A DNA stretch of 64,000 bases from Sinorhizobium meliloti. GTDB taxonomy: Bacteria; Pseudomonadota; Alphaproteobacteria; Rhizobiales; Rhizobiaceae. Position numbers and translations under genes: made by a program. The stretch spans positions 1,302,001 to 1,366,000 of the forward strand of contig NZ_CP141213.1 of assembly GCF_035610345.1 (NCBI RefSeq), written 5' to 3'. The stretch's first letter is position 1. Every line of letters starts with the position of its first letter. Of this stretch, positions 45,437 through 56,279 are shown piece by piece. The notes under the pieces are model-generated. The model saw only the letters and a list, made by a program, of their open reading frames with translations, was not told where the DNA came from and ran no database searches.

Positions 45437-45451
45437 GTGAAGAAATGTAAA
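45437..45451 (-). promoter_or_regulatory. CpxR-box-like element upstream of the CpxP-like gene
   Basis: GTGAAGAAATGTAAA on the plus strand has the GTAAA-N5-GTAAA form of a CpxR box with one mismatch. It lies 81 bases upstream of the CpxP-like start, a normal promoter distance. Confidence 0.5.
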
Positions 45452-45490
45452 GCCGCCGCTGCGCCGTAAACTGGAGGACGCGAGCACGAG

Positions 45491-46027
45491 CTACACCGAT
45501 CCCGCACGCTCCGCCGCCGCCTCGGCGACCAGCCTCAATCGATCCAGCTCGAGGCGCGCATCGGGAAGCGCTCTATGGACGGGCGACGGCCCGGTTGCGC
45601 CGATGACGCCGAGGACCAGGTCCGATATCTCCTTATCCGAAAACCTCTCGCCCATCTTGCGCCGTGCCGCATCGAGGAAGGCCTCGTCGGACCTTTTCAG
45701 CCGTAGAGCGTGCCTTGGCAGCCCGGCGGCTCTCAACAGCACGCTCAGCCATTTGCCGTCCCAGGAGGGTGCGCTGGCATAGAGCTGGTGTCCGGCGAGC
45801 TCACGGATCATTTCTTCGGCGATGAACGCGACGGGGAGCCCCTCCGCCCGAAGCAGTTCCCTCGATATGCCATGGACTTCCTCGGCTTCGTCGGACCAGT
45901 CGATCCATTCCGGAGCCGGTCGTATCAGATAGGAACGCGAGCGGCCGTCCTGGAAGACCCAGGCGACCTCTATGGGGAAGCTTTTCTTGTTCAGAGACGA
46001 TGCTTCGAAATCCAGGAATACGATCAT
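45491..46027 (-). CDS. DnaQ-like 3'-5' exonuclease family protein
   Basis: A 178-residue protein of the DEDD exonuclease fold. The first motif is VFLDFEASSL (D-x-E at about 6-8), a second acidic site lies near HQLYASAPSWDGKW and the third near HRALPDARLELDRL (H-x4-D). Weak similarity to oligoribonuclease/PolIII-epsilon types is typical of this small family. It is a single gene with no clear partner; substrate not predicted. Confidence 0.75.
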   Translation of the reverse strand: MIVFLDFEASSLNKKSFPIEVAWVFQDGRSRSYLIRPAPEWIDWSDEAEEVHGISRELLRAEGLPVAFIAEEMIRELAGHQLYASAPSWDGKWLSVLLRAAGLPRHALRLKRSDEAFLDAARRKMGERFSDKEISDLVLGVIGATGPSPVHRALPDARLELDRLRLVAEAAAERAGSV

Positions 46028-46298
46028 TCGCGGCCACGTTCTTCCAATGCACCAACGTAATCTAGGTCAGTCCCGCTCGATCGACATGTCCAGGGAATCT
46101 CACGCGATATGTCGGAATGCCACGCGGCCGCCAGCAGCTCCGATGGAATGGCGCCACACTTGTTACTCCCACCATCGGCGTTCCGGTGCCAAACTACTTC
46201 GAGCCCGACAGCCAGGCGATGGCGCGGTCGGGATCGCGCCTTCAAGAGGCGCCAATGCGTACAGATTGCCAAAGCGCACAAACTGGAGGTGCCGAGCC

Positions 46299-47045
46299 AT
46301 GACGAAACCGATGCACACGCCACCCGTCGTCCCGCCGCAGGCTTGGGAGGCTGCGCGCGAGCAGCTCCTCGTCAAGGAAAAGGCACTGACCCGGGCGCGA
46401 GACGCGCTGGCCGCCGAGCGCCGGCGGATGCCATGGATGGCTGTAGAGAAGGAATATGCGTTCGAAGGCCCCGCGGGGAAGGTCAGCCTCGTCGACCTGT
46501 TCGACGGTCGCCGTCAGCTGATCGTCTACCGCGCCTTCTTTGAACCGGGCGTTTTCGGCTGGCCCGACCACGCCTGCAGAGGCTGCTCCATGGTGGCCGA
46601 TCAGGTGGCGCACCTCGCCCACCTGAACGCCCGTGACACAACTCTCGTTTTCGTCTCGCGGGCGCCCCAGGCGGACATCGCCCGGCTGAAGGCGAGCATG
46701 GGATGGCAGATCCCGTGGTTTACGGTGACAGACAGCTTCGACGCCGATTTCGGGGTGGACGAGTGGCACGGCACGAACGTGTTCTATCGCGACGGTGACC
46801 GCGTTTTCCGTACCTACTTCATCAACAATCGCGGCGACGAGCAGATGGGCAGCACGTGGAATTACCTCGACATCACGCCGCTCGGCCGGCAGGAAGTCTG
46901 GGAGGATTCGCCCGAGGGCTATCCGCAGACGCCGACCTACAAATGGTGGAACTGGCACGACAGCTACGTCAAAGACGCCGAGCCGGACAAGAAGTGGGTC
47001 GAGGTGTCGGACGCCGGAGAGGCGGCGTTCCGGAACCAGGACTAG
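46299..47045 (+). CDS. DUF899 thioredoxin-like protein
   Basis: A 248-residue protein of the DUF899 family, with a thioredoxin-like fold. Signatures are the N-terminal helix (PPQAWEAAREQLLVKEKALT), RRRMPWMAVEKEY and the motif FGWPDHACRGCSMVADQ, where the two Cys replace the usual CxxC. The ATG at 46299 has GGAGGT 6 bases upstream. Family function is not established. No operon partner. Confidence 0.88.
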   Translation: MTKPMHTPPVVPPQAWEAAREQLLVKEKALTRARDALAAERRRMPWMAVEKEYAFEGPAGKVSLVDLFDGRRQLIVYRAFFEPGVFGWPDHACRGCSMVADQVAHLAHLNARDTTLVFVSRAPQADIARLKASMGWQIPWFTVTDSFDADFGVDEWHGTNVFYRDGDRVFRTYFINNRGDEQMGSTWNYLDITPLGRQEVWEDSPEGYPQTPTYKWWNWHDSYVKDAEPDKKWVEVSDAGEAAFRNQD

Positions 47046-47054
47046 ATCGGGGCG

Positions 47055-47155
47055 ACCTTGGGCCGAAAGAACGCTTCCCGCGCCGCAGACGTTGGCGCGG
47101 CTCTCATCTCCGTGACAAGGACAGAGATGATGAAGAGGAGAGATTGCAGTTCTCC
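47055..47155. repeat. dispersed intergenic repeat, copy A (about 100 bases)
   Basis: This stretch, including CTTGGGCCGAAAGAACGCTT and then GCTCTCATCTCCGTGACAAG, closely matches 49908-50003 (CTTGGGCTGAAAGAACGCTT and GCTCTCATCCCTGTGACGAG). Both copies end near a GAGAGATT-CAGT segment. They lie in intergenic DNA on either side of groESL-usg. Confidence 0.7.
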
Positions 47156-47202
47156 GATACGTTCGAGCGGTTTGAGGAAAAGTACGTTTCCGCCCGGAAG
47201 GG

Positions 47203-47232
47203 AGGCCCGCCCCCGAGGGCACGGGCGGGCCT
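47203..47232 (-). terminator. hairpin terminator after groEL
   Basis: AGGCCCGCCC and GGGCGGGCCT form a 10-bp GC-rich stem with a 10-base loop just downstream of the groEL stop. On the minus strand it is followed by a purine/T-poor tract, so termination strength is uncertain. Confidence 0.6.
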
Positions 47233-47242
47233 GATCGATCGC

Positions 47243-49232
<1,990 letters not shown>

Positions 49233-49335
49233 GTTTTCCTCCATGGACAAACATTGATGATCTTGTTCCCCATCCCGGACCGGATGACCAATCCGGACGG
49301 GTGCGAAGCCTCGTTCGAGCACTTCGCGCGGGTTG

Positions 49336-49364
49336 ATCTGGTTGGGCAAAAAATGGATTTCAAG
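49336..49364 (-). promoter_or_regulatory. putative RpoH (sigma-32) promoter of groESL
   Basis: On the minus strand CTTGAA is followed 17 bases later by CCAGAT, resembling alphaproteobacterial heat-shock promoters (CTTGAA, then a CCAT-like -10). It lies 104 bases upstream of the groES start. Confidence 0.45.
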
Positions 49365-49511
49365 AGGTCCCCGCAAAAAAATCAGCAGCGCTTCGACGCG
49401 GCTGCTAACAGACTGGAAAGGAACCTGAATTTTCGTTGTGACGTTAAGGTCATGCCGGGGCCTCGCAGGATCAGCGGGGAGCCGGCGAATGATATGTAAC
49501 GGAGATGAAGT

Positions 49512-49784
49512 ATGCGATTTTCATCGGATCTCGAGCGCCAGCTCAACGGTTACGGTCTCACGACCGCGCATATCCTCTACCGCATTCCCGACTTCGAATC
49601 CGTCCTGCAGACCTATGTCTGGCAGGATTACGACGTCGCACCGGAATTTCCCCAGATGCGAAAGTTCCTCGATTTCTGGCAGACCAATCTGGACGGGCCG
49701 CTCCACTCCGTGCGGTTCACCCACAAACGGTTGATCGGGCCGAACGAGTGGCGGCAGGTGGATGGCGAATTCAACATTCACTGA
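49512..49784 (+). CDS. usg: Usg family protein
   Basis: A 90-residue protein of the alphaproteobacterial Usg family, known first as the ORF upstream of trp genes in Caulobacter. Signatures are [20 protein letters not shown] and [20 protein letters not shown]. The ATG at 49512 follows AACGGAGATGAAGT. The biochemical role of the family is not established. No trp gene is nearby, so this is either an isolated or an extra copy. Confidence 0.88.
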   Translation: MRFSSDLERQLNGYGLTTAHILYRIPDFESVLQTYVWQDYDVAPEFPQMRKFLDFWQTNLDGPLHSVRFTHKRLIGPNEWRQVDGEFNIH

Positions 49785-49866
49785 TTTCCGGCGTTGAAAG
49801 GGCACTTGCGTCTCCCGCGCCAAGGCCTATTGAGATTTGGAACAGCCGCCGCGGCTTGTTTGGTTT

Positions 49867-50003
49867 CCTCATTCCTGTGCTTGTCACAGGAATCCAGCCA
49901 GACCAAAGTCCTTGGGCTGAAAGAACGCTTCCCGCGCCGCGGACGCGGCGCTGCTCTCATCCCTGTGACGAGCACAGATGAGGCAAGGGAGAGATTCCAG
50001 TCC
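49867..50003. repeat. palindromic repeat and dispersed repeat, copy B
   Basis: ATTCCTGTG and CACAGGAAT (49871-49893) form a palindrome like that at 37576. Next comes the ~100-base unit shared with 47055-47155, itself containing CTCATCCCTGTG with CACAGATGAG (49956-49982). Confidence 0.7.
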
Positions 50004-50043
50004 CCGCCTCAAGGTGCGAACACGCCGGTGGATCTGCCTGGCG

Positions 50044-52080
50044 TCAGATATCCTTGAGAAGGCGGAGGGCGTCGTAGATCGCGGCGTGGGTGTTGCGCGC
50101 CGCGACCGCATCGCCGATCCGGAAGAGCTGGAACTTGCCCTCCGCGTTGCGGACGACCGATTGCGGTTCCCCGGCGATCAGCTGGTCGTGCGCGATCTCG
50201 CCCAGATTGCTGGAAGAGGGCTTCAGCTCGAAGTACAGATCGTCGAGCGGGATGGTTCCGTGATTGACGACCACCTGGTCGAAGGTCCGCTGTTTGGAGA
50301 TACCCCCGTAGTCGCTGCCGACATGGGCGACCAGTTGATTGCCGCTCTTTTCGACCGCTTCCAGACGGTAGGTGACGGTAAAGGTCACATCGAGCTTCTG
50401 CAGGGAACGCATGTAAGGCACGAGGTTCATCGCCATGACCTCCGGCGCGAAGGAGCGGTCGGGCGTCATGATCTCCACTCCTGCGCCGGCATTGGCGAGA
50501 AATTCGGCGGCCTGCAGAGCGGCGTGGTCGCCGGCGTCATCGAAAATCAGGACGTTGGTGCCCGGCTTCACATCGCCGGAAATAATGTCCCACGCCGACA
50601 CGACCAGCTCGTTGCCCCTCGACAGCACCTCCGTATGCGGAAGCCCGCCGGTGGCGATGATGACGACGTCAGGATTTTCCGCCTGAATAGCCTCCGCTTC
50701 CGCCCATGTATTGAAATGGAAGGTGACGCCCAGCTTTTCGCACTGGCTCATGCGCCAGTCGATGATGCTGATCATTTCCCGCCGGCGCGGGCTTTGCGCA
50801 GTCAGGCGGACCTGGCCGCCGGGATCTTTTGCCGCCTCGAACACAACCACCTCGTGGCCACGCTCCCCCGCCACGCGTGCCGCCTCGAGACCGGCCGGTC
50901 CGGTCCCGACGATGACCACTTTCCTGCGACAGTATGCCTTCGCGATGCTGTGCGGCATCGTCAGCTCGCGTCCGGTCGCAGCATTGTGGATGCAATAGGC
51001 GGCGCCCCCCTGGTAGATGCGGTCCAGACAGTAGTTCGCGCCTACGCAGGGGCGAATGTCGTCCTCCCGCTTCTCGATGATCTTACGGACGATGTGCGGG
51101 TCGGTCATGTGGGCGCGGGTCATCCCGACCATGTCGATCTTGCCGGACGCAATCGCATGGCGCGCGGTCGCGACGTCGGGGATCTTCGCCGCATGGAAGG
51201 TCGGGAAATTCGTCGCTGCGCGGATCTCGCCGGCGAAGTCCAGATGCGGCGAATTGGCCATGCCCTGAATAGGGATCACATCCGTCAGTCCTGGGTCGGT
51301 ATCGATATGGCCGCGAATGATGTTCAGGTAGTCGATAAGTCCGCTTCCCTTGAGACGTTTCGAGATCTCAAGACCTTCCGCCTTGTCCGTCCCCCCGGGA
51401 AGGCATTCATCGGCCGTGTATCGCACGCCCAGGATGAACTCGTCTCCGACACGTGCCCGGATCGCCTTCAGAACGTCGAAACAGAAGCGCATGCGGTTGT
51501 CGAGCGAGCCGCCGTAAGGACCATCGAGTTCGTTCGTCAATGGCGAGGCGAACTGGTCGATGAGGTGACCGTAGGCCTCGAGCTCGACGCCGTCCATGCC
51601 GCCGGCCTTCATGCGCTCGGCCGCATCGGCAAAATCCTTGATTATCCTGTCGATGTCCCAGTCTTCGATCTTCTTGGGAAAGGCGCGATGCGCCGCTTCG
51701 CGATGATGCGAGGGAGCGACGACCGGGAGCCAGTCTCCCTTGTCCCACCGCGTGCGCCGGCCGAGATGAGTGAGCTGGATCATGATCGCCGCCCCCTCCT
51801 CGTGCACGGCGTCGGTCATCTCCCTGATCCACGGCACGATCTCGTCCTTGTAGGCAAGCAGATTGTTGAAGACCGGCGGGCTGTCCTTCGAGACGGCCGC
51901 CGAACCGGCGGTCATCGTCATCGCCACGCCGCCCCGCGCGCGCTCCACCGTATAGGCGCGATAGCGCTCCTTCGGCATGCCGTCCTCCGGATAGGCCGGC
52001 TCGTGCGCCGTTACGATGATGCGGTTGCGCAGCGTCAGGTGCTTCAGCTGGTACGGTTGAAGGAGGGGATCGTTCGGCAT
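50044..52080 (-). CDS. TMADH/2,4-dienoyl-CoA-reductase-type flavoprotein, N-methyl demethylase-like
   Basis: A 678-residue protein of the old-yellow-enzyme/trimethylamine-dehydrogenase group. An FMN TIM barrel (about 1-350; RNRIIVTAHEPAY, QLTHLGRRT) carries the 4Fe-4S cysteines (RPCVGANYCLDRIYQGG and AYCIHNAATG). An FAD/NAD domain follows (VVIVGTGPAGLEAARVAGER at about 390). Proteins of this type include DgcA dimethylglycine demethylase and N-methylproline demethylase. It is divergent from a TetR regulator and near a betaine-binding protein, which fits N-methylated amino acid or betaine breakdown. The precise substrate is inferred. Confidence 0.82.
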   Translation of the reverse strand: MPNDPLLQPYQLKHLTLRNRIIVTAHEPAYPEDGMPKERYRAYTVERARGGVAMTMTAGSAAVSKDSPPVFNNLLAYKDEIVPWIREMTDAVHEEGAAIMIQLTHLGRRTRWDKGDWLPVVAPSHHREAAHRAFPKKIEDWDIDRIIKDFADAAERMKAGGMDGVELEAYGHLIDQFASPLTNELDGPYGGSLDNRMRFCFDVLKAIRARVGDEFILGVRYTADECLPGGTDKAEGLEISKRLKGSGLIDYLNIIRGHIDTDPGLTDVIPIQGMANSPHLDFAGEIRAATNFPTFHAAKIPDVATARHAIASGKIDMVGMTRAHMTDPHIVRKIIEKREDDIRPCVGANYCLDRIYQGGAAYCIHNAATGRELTMPHSIAKAYCRRKVVIVGTGPAGLEAARVAGERGHEVVVFEAAKDPGGQVRLTAQSPRRREMISIIDWRMSQCEKLGVTFHFNTWAEAEAIQAENPDVVIIATGGLPHTEVLSRGNELVVSAWDIISGDVKPGTNVLIFDDAGDHAALQAAEFLANAGAGVEIMTPDRSFAPEVMAMNLVPYMRSLQKLDVTFTVTYRLEAVEKSGNQLVAHVGSDYGGISKQRTFDQVVVNHGTIPLDDLYFELKPSSSNLGEIAHDQLIAGEPQSVVRNAEGKFQLFRIGDAVAARNTHAAIYDALRLLKDI

Positions 52081-52119
52081 TTGCGGGGCTCCGGCTTGGA
52101 CGTGGCGGCAGCGTAAGTG

Positions 52120-52186
52120 AAAATGTACACATGTGTCAACAAATCAGGCATTGAAGTCAGGGTCGGAGACACTGATGTACATTTTT
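52120..52186. promoter_or_regulatory. paired TGTACA operators in the flavoprotein/TetR divergent promoter
   Basis: AAAATGTACACATGTGTCA (52120-52138) and TGATGTACATTTTT (52173-52186) are inverted relative to each other: each half reads AAAATGTACA toward its own gap side. Their centres lie about 50 bases apart between the flavoprotein start (52080) and the TetR start (52224), the expected place for TetR operators. Confidence 0.5.
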
Positions 52187-52223
52187 CTTGCGGGGGTACC
52201 CGTCGATCTGCTAAATAGCGACG

Positions 52224-52850
52224 ATGGAGCACATCACGAGCGACAGCGGCTGGCGCGGTTCCCCGGATGTCTGGCTTGGAGCAGCCTACGAATCCCTGCT
52301 CGATGCCGGCATTGATGCGGTGAAGATCCAGCCGCTTGCGAAGAAGCTCAATCTGTCGCGGACGAGCTTTTACTGGTTTTTCAAGGACCGCGAGGAACTG
52401 CTCGACAGGCTCGTCTCGCGCTGGCGCGAAAAGAACACGGGCAATCTGGTAAGACAGTCCGAGGCCTATGCCGAGACGATTGCCGAAGCGATGCTCAACG
52501 TTTTCGACTGCTGGCTTGATGGCGGTCTCTTCGATTCTCAGTTCGAGTTCGCGGTGCGAAGCTGGGCCCTGCAGTCGCCTGAAATTCTTGCGGAAGTCCA
52601 AAGCGCCGATCAGCAGCGACTCGACGCGCTCACGCGCATGTTCCTGCGGTTCGGGCATGGCGAGGCGCGGGCCGATGTGCGTGCGCGCACGATTTATCTC
52701 GTGCAGATCGGCTACATCTCGATGCAGACGAAGGAAGACGTATCCGTGCGGATGAAGCGCATTCCGGAATATGTGGAGATCTTCACCGGACAAGCTCCGG
52801 AGCAGAGAGAGCTTGATCGCTTCTTCGCCCGGCACGGCTACTCCGGATAG
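52224..52850 (+). CDS. TetR-family regulator
   Basis: A 208-residue TetR-type repressor: an N-terminal HTH (about 15-60; VKIQPLAKKLNLSRTSFYWF then FKDREELLDRLV) and an all-helical ligand domain. It is divergently arranged with the flavoprotein gene and just upstream of a betaine-type binding protein gene, and probably controls both in response to a betaine or N-methyl amino acid. The ATG at 52224 is used; its ribosome site is weak. Confidence 0.88.
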   Translation: MEHITSDSGWRGSPDVWLGAAYESLLDAGIDAVKIQPLAKKLNLSRTSFYWFFKDREELLDRLVSRWREKNTGNLVRQSEAYAETIAEAMLNVFDCWLDGGLFDSQFEFAVRSWALQSPEILAEVQSADQQRLDALTRMFLRFGHGEARADVRARTIYLVQIGYISMQTKEDVSVRMKRIPEYVEIFTGQAPEQRELDRFFARHGYSG

Positions 52851-52949
52851 CGATAGAGGGCGATAAAGAACGAGCGAGGCAGGAGCGGGCAGACGCGGCA
52901 CCCTGCTCTTCCGATAAGACGCCGCAAAAAAAGAAGAGGGAACAGTGTA

Positions 52950-53951
52950 ATGAGAAAGCTGCTTGCGTCGACATGTCTGATGCTTGGCCTCATCGTAGGA
53001 GCATCGGCGTCGAATGCCGCCGAGTGCGGGAGCGTCACCATTGCCAGCATGAACTGGCAGAGTGCCGAGGTCCTCTCCAACCTGGACAAGTTCATTCTCA
53101 ATGAAGGCTACGGCTGCAGTGCCGAGATCACGATCGGCGACACCGTGCCGACGATCACCTCCATGGCCGAAAAGGGCCAGCCCGATATCGCGCCGGAGGC
53201 GTGGATCGACCTCCTGCCCGATGTCGTCAAGAAGGGCCAGGACGACGGTCGTATCATCACAGTCGGCTCACCGCTGCCCGACGGCGGCGTCCAGGGATGG
53301 TGGATCCCCCAATACCTCGCCGACGCACACCCCGACATCAAGGCGATCGGCGACGCGCTGAAGCACCCCGAGCTCTTTCCGGCCCCCGAGGACCCCAGCA
53401 AGGGCGCGATCCTGAACGGACCGCAAGGCTGGGGCGGCACGGTGGTGACGACGCAGCTTTTCAGCGCGTTCGACGGCGAGAAGGCGGGCTTCACCCTGGT
53501 CGACACCGGCTCTGCTGCCGGCCTGGACGGGGCCATCGCCAAGGCCTATGAACGCAAGGAGGGTCTTCTTACCTATTACTGGTCTCCTACCGCCCTGCTC
53601 GGCAAATACAAGATGGTCAAGCTGGACCCCGGCGTGCCCCATGACGCGGCCGAATGGAAGCGCTGCAACACCGTAGCGGATTGCCCCGACCCCAAGCCGA
53701 ATGCATGGCCGGTCGACACGATCGTGACGCTGGTTGCCAAGCCCTTCTCCGAGCGGGTCGGTCCCGAGGTCATGGACTATCTGACCAAGCGCTCCTGGAG
53801 CAACGATACCGTCAGCCAGCTCATGGCCTGGATGACCGACAATCAGGCCAGCGGTGAAGAAGGTGCGAAGCGCTTCCTCGAAGAGAACGAAGACATGTGG
53901 TCGAAGTGGGTCTCGCCTGAAGCCGCCGAGAAGATAAAAGCGGCGCTCTGA
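52950..53951 (+). CDS. glycine betaine/proline betaine-type ABC substrate-binding protein
   Basis: A 333-residue OpuAC-type periplasmic binding protein with signal peptide (LLASTCLMLGLIVGASASNA). The aromatic residues that box quaternary ammonium groups fit the W-rich motifs IASMNWQSAEV, APEAWIDLL, GVQGWWIPQY and TYYWSPT. No permease or ATPase gene is adjacent, so it must be an orphan subunit or use a transporter encoded elsewhere. Located beside the demethylase-like flavoprotein and TetR gene, it suggests uptake of a betaine for catabolism. Confidence 0.88.
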   Translation: MRKLLASTCLMLGLIVGASASNAAECGSVTIASMNWQSAEVLSNLDKFILNEGYGCSAEITIGDTVPTITSMAEKGQPDIAPEAWIDLLPDVVKKGQDDGRIITVGSPLPDGGVQGWWIPQYLADAHPDIKAIGDALKHPELFPAPEDPSKGAILNGPQGWGGTVVTTQLFSAFDGEKAGFTLVDTGSAAGLDGAIAKAYERKEGLLTYYWSPTALLGKYKMVKLDPGVPHDAAEWKRCNTVADCPDPKPNAWPVDTIVTLVAKPFSERVGPEVMDYLTKRSWSNDTVSQLMAWMTDNQASGEEGAKRFLEENEDMWSKWVSPEAAEKIKAAL

Positions 53952-54049
53952 CGGCCTTGCGCCCGTGCGGCGTGCAAGAGGCACGCCGCATCCACTGCCG
54001 AGGGCAAGGAAATCAGCGGGCGGAACAAGTCGGGCCGGCTGGCCATTTG

Positions 54050-55033
54050 ATGTTCATGAAGAACATCATCCTTGTCGCAACCGCCCTGTCATTGGGCCTC
54101 CATTCCACCGCCAGCGCTGAAGACCTTCAGCCGGAAGCCGTCAACAATGCGCCGATTGCCGCGATCGCACCGGAACGGCCGCCGAAAGAGCCGCCTCACC
54201 CGGATCCCGCCATCGTCCATCTCCAGATCCTCTTGGATCGCGCGGGGGCCTCTCCCGGGGTAATCGACGGCTACTACGGCGAGAATGTAACCAAGGCCGT
54301 TGCGGGATTCGAGGCCATGCAACGTCTTCCCGTCGATGGAAGGCTGGACCCTGAAGTCGTCAGCCGGCTTTCGCAGGATCAGCCTGTCATCCAGTCCTAT
54401 GTCATCACCAAAGAGGATGCCAAGGATCTCGTCGATGAGATTCCCGACGACTATTCCAAGCAGGCCAAGATGGATCACCTCGGCTATACGAGCGTCGAGG
54501 AGAGGTTGTCCGAACGGTTTCACATGGACGTCGACCTTCTGAAGGCGCTGAATCCAGGTGCGTCGTTTGCCGTCGGGGAGACGGTTTGGGTTGCAAAGCC
54601 CGGCGCCGCGAAGGAAGGCGCGGTCAAAAGGATAGAAGTGCGCAAACGAACGGGGCAAGTTCTGGCATTCGCCGAAGATGGTTCGCCGCTCGCTGCCTAT
54701 CCCGCCTCCATCGGCAGCGAAGGGACCCCCTCCCCCACGGGCATCCACAAGGTCAAGGGGGTCGCGCGAATGCCCCCTTACGAATACGACCCCGATGTCA
54801 ACTTCAAGCAGGGCGACAACAACAAGCCCCTGACCCTTCCCAAAGGCCCCAACAATCCGGTGGGAACCGTCTGGATCGATCTGACGGAGCCCACCTATGG
54901 AATCCACGGCACGCCCGAACCGTCCTTGATCGATAAAGCCCAGTCACACGGGTGCGTTCGTCTGACGAACTGGGACGCCGAGGAACTGGCGGCGATGGTC
55001 AAGCCGGGGGTGGTCGCCGAGTTCACCGACTGA
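54050..55033 (+). CDS. L,D-transpeptidase with peptidoglycan-binding domain
   Basis: A 327-residue exported protein. After a signal peptide (NIILVATALSLGLHSTASA) comes a PG_binding_1 domain (about 55-105; LQILLDRAGASPGVIDGYYG), a LysM-like linker (LSERFHMDVDLLKALNP) and a YkuD catalytic domain with the His in TYGIHGTPEP and the active Cys in SHGCVRLTN. Such enzymes make 3-3 peptidoglycan cross-links or attach outer-membrane proteins. The ATG at 54050 (or 54056) starts the signal peptide. Single gene after the betaine-binding protein. Confidence 0.9.
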   Translation: MFMKNIILVATALSLGLHSTASAEDLQPEAVNNAPIAAIAPERPPKEPPHPDPAIVHLQILLDRAGASPGVIDGYYGENVTKAVAGFEAMQRLPVDGRLDPEVVSRLSQDQPVIQSYVITKEDAKDLVDEIPDDYSKQAKMDHLGYTSVEERLSERFHMDVDLLKALNPGASFAVGETVWVAKPGAAKEGAVKRIEVRKRTGQVLAFAEDGSPLAAYPASIGSEGTPSPTGIHKVKGVARMPPYEYDPDVNFKQGDNNKPLTLPKGPNNPVGTVWIDLTEPTYGIHGTPEPSLIDKAQSHGCVRLTNWDAEELAAMVKPGVVAEFTD

Positions 55034-55072
55034 ACCTCAGTCGACTCCGAACCCGGCTGAGGCAACGCAGCG

Positions 55073-56278
55073 TCAAAGAGTGAGAGCATCCGGCCGACGC
55101 TTGGCGGCCGATGCCACCGCCACGAAGGCGCCCATGCCGACCGCGCCGAGGCCGGCATTGGCCAACAAGGCGACATCAGTGCCGAAACGTTCCATCAGGA
55201 CGGAGAAGACAAAGGGTGCCATCGCGCCCGCCGCCAGCCGTGCGGCGGCCATTCTTCCCGTTATCGCACCGTAACCGGCCGATCCGAACAGCCAGAGCGG
55301 AAGCGATCCCTGCGCAATGCTGTTGATGCCCGATCCGAGACCGAGACAGATCGCGAAGACCACAGCCCCGGGCAGCCAGGTTCCGGAAAGACCGAGGATG
55401 ACGACACCCGCTACGATGAGCGTGGCGGACAGGGTCGCGAGCATGGGCGGCAGCAAGTTTGCGCCGAACGTCATGTTGATGAGCCTGCTCAGAACCTGCG
55501 ACGGTCCGAAGAGCGAGCCGATCATCACGGCTGCCGCACCGAAGCCGATCGTTCCCAGCATCGGAACCATATGCGTCAGTATCGCGGAAAGCGTGAATCC
55601 CTGTAGGGCAAAGGCTAACGATACGAGAAGCATGCCACGCCGTCTGGCCTGTGCCGGAAGCGCGCCGGCAATCGCTTCCCGGTCCAGGCCGGCAGATTCG
55701 ATCGCTGCAGACGTCCGGCTTCGCATGATCCAGCGATGCAGCGGGAGGCAGACGAGCAGGTTCAACGCCGCATAAGCGATGTAGATTTCGCGCCACGAGA
55801 GAAACTCTCCAAGGGTTGCGGCAATCGGCCAGAAGATCGTCGAAGCGAAGCCTCCGATCAACGTCAGATAGGTGATGCTGCGTGAAGCCGCCTTGGGGCG
55901 AATTTCCACAAGTGCCGCAAAGGCCGCCTGATATTGCACCATGCCGGAGGCCACTTCCAGGAGGACTATGGCAATGGCGAACACGGCCGTCGAGGGAGAC
56001 CAGGCGCACAGCAAAAGAGCCAGAGCGGAGACGGCCGAGCCGGAAGTCATAATCGTCGCGGCGCCGAACCGATCCATCCATCCCCCAACGAGAGGAGCCG
56101 AAAGGCCACCCACCAGCAGCGAAGCGGAAAACACGCCGAACACTTGCTCGACGGTCAGGCCGAGGTCGCGTGCCATTCCGGGCGCTAGAATGCTGAAGCT
56201 GTAATAGAGCGTGCCATAGCCGATGATCTGGGTGAGGCCGAGTGCGGCGACGATGCCCGCGGGGATCCCGGACTTCAT
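55073..56278 (-). CDS. major facilitator superfamily transporter
   Basis: A 401-residue MFS protein with 12 predicted helices. The family loop after helix 2 reads GGWMDRFGAATI and the central cytoplasmic loop is charged (RSRTSAAIESAGLDREA). It starts one base after the stop of an ArsR-type regulator with a Cys pair, so it is probably a regulated efflux pump for arsenicals or another thiol-reactive compound. It is not ArsB or Acr3. Substrate uncertain. Confidence 0.85.
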   Translation of the reverse strand: MKSGIPAGIVAALGLTQIIGYGTLYYSFSILAPGMARDLGLTVEQVFGVFSASLLVGGLSAPLVGGWMDRFGAATIMTSGSAVSALALLLCAWSPSTAVFAIAIVLLEVASGMVQYQAAFAALVEIRPKAASRSITYLTLIGGFASTIFWPIAATLGEFLSWREIYIAYAALNLLVCLPLHRWIMRSRTSAAIESAGLDREAIAGALPAQARRRGMLLVSLAFALQGFTLSAILTHMVPMLGTIGFGAAAVMIGSLFGPSQVLSRLINMTFGANLLPPMLATLSATLIVAGVVILGLSGTWLPGAVVFAICLGLGSGINSIAQGSLPLWLFGSAGYGAITGRMAAARLAAGAMAPFVFSVLMERFGTDVALLANAGLGAVGMGAFVAVASAAKRRPDALTL

Positions 56279-56279
56279 A

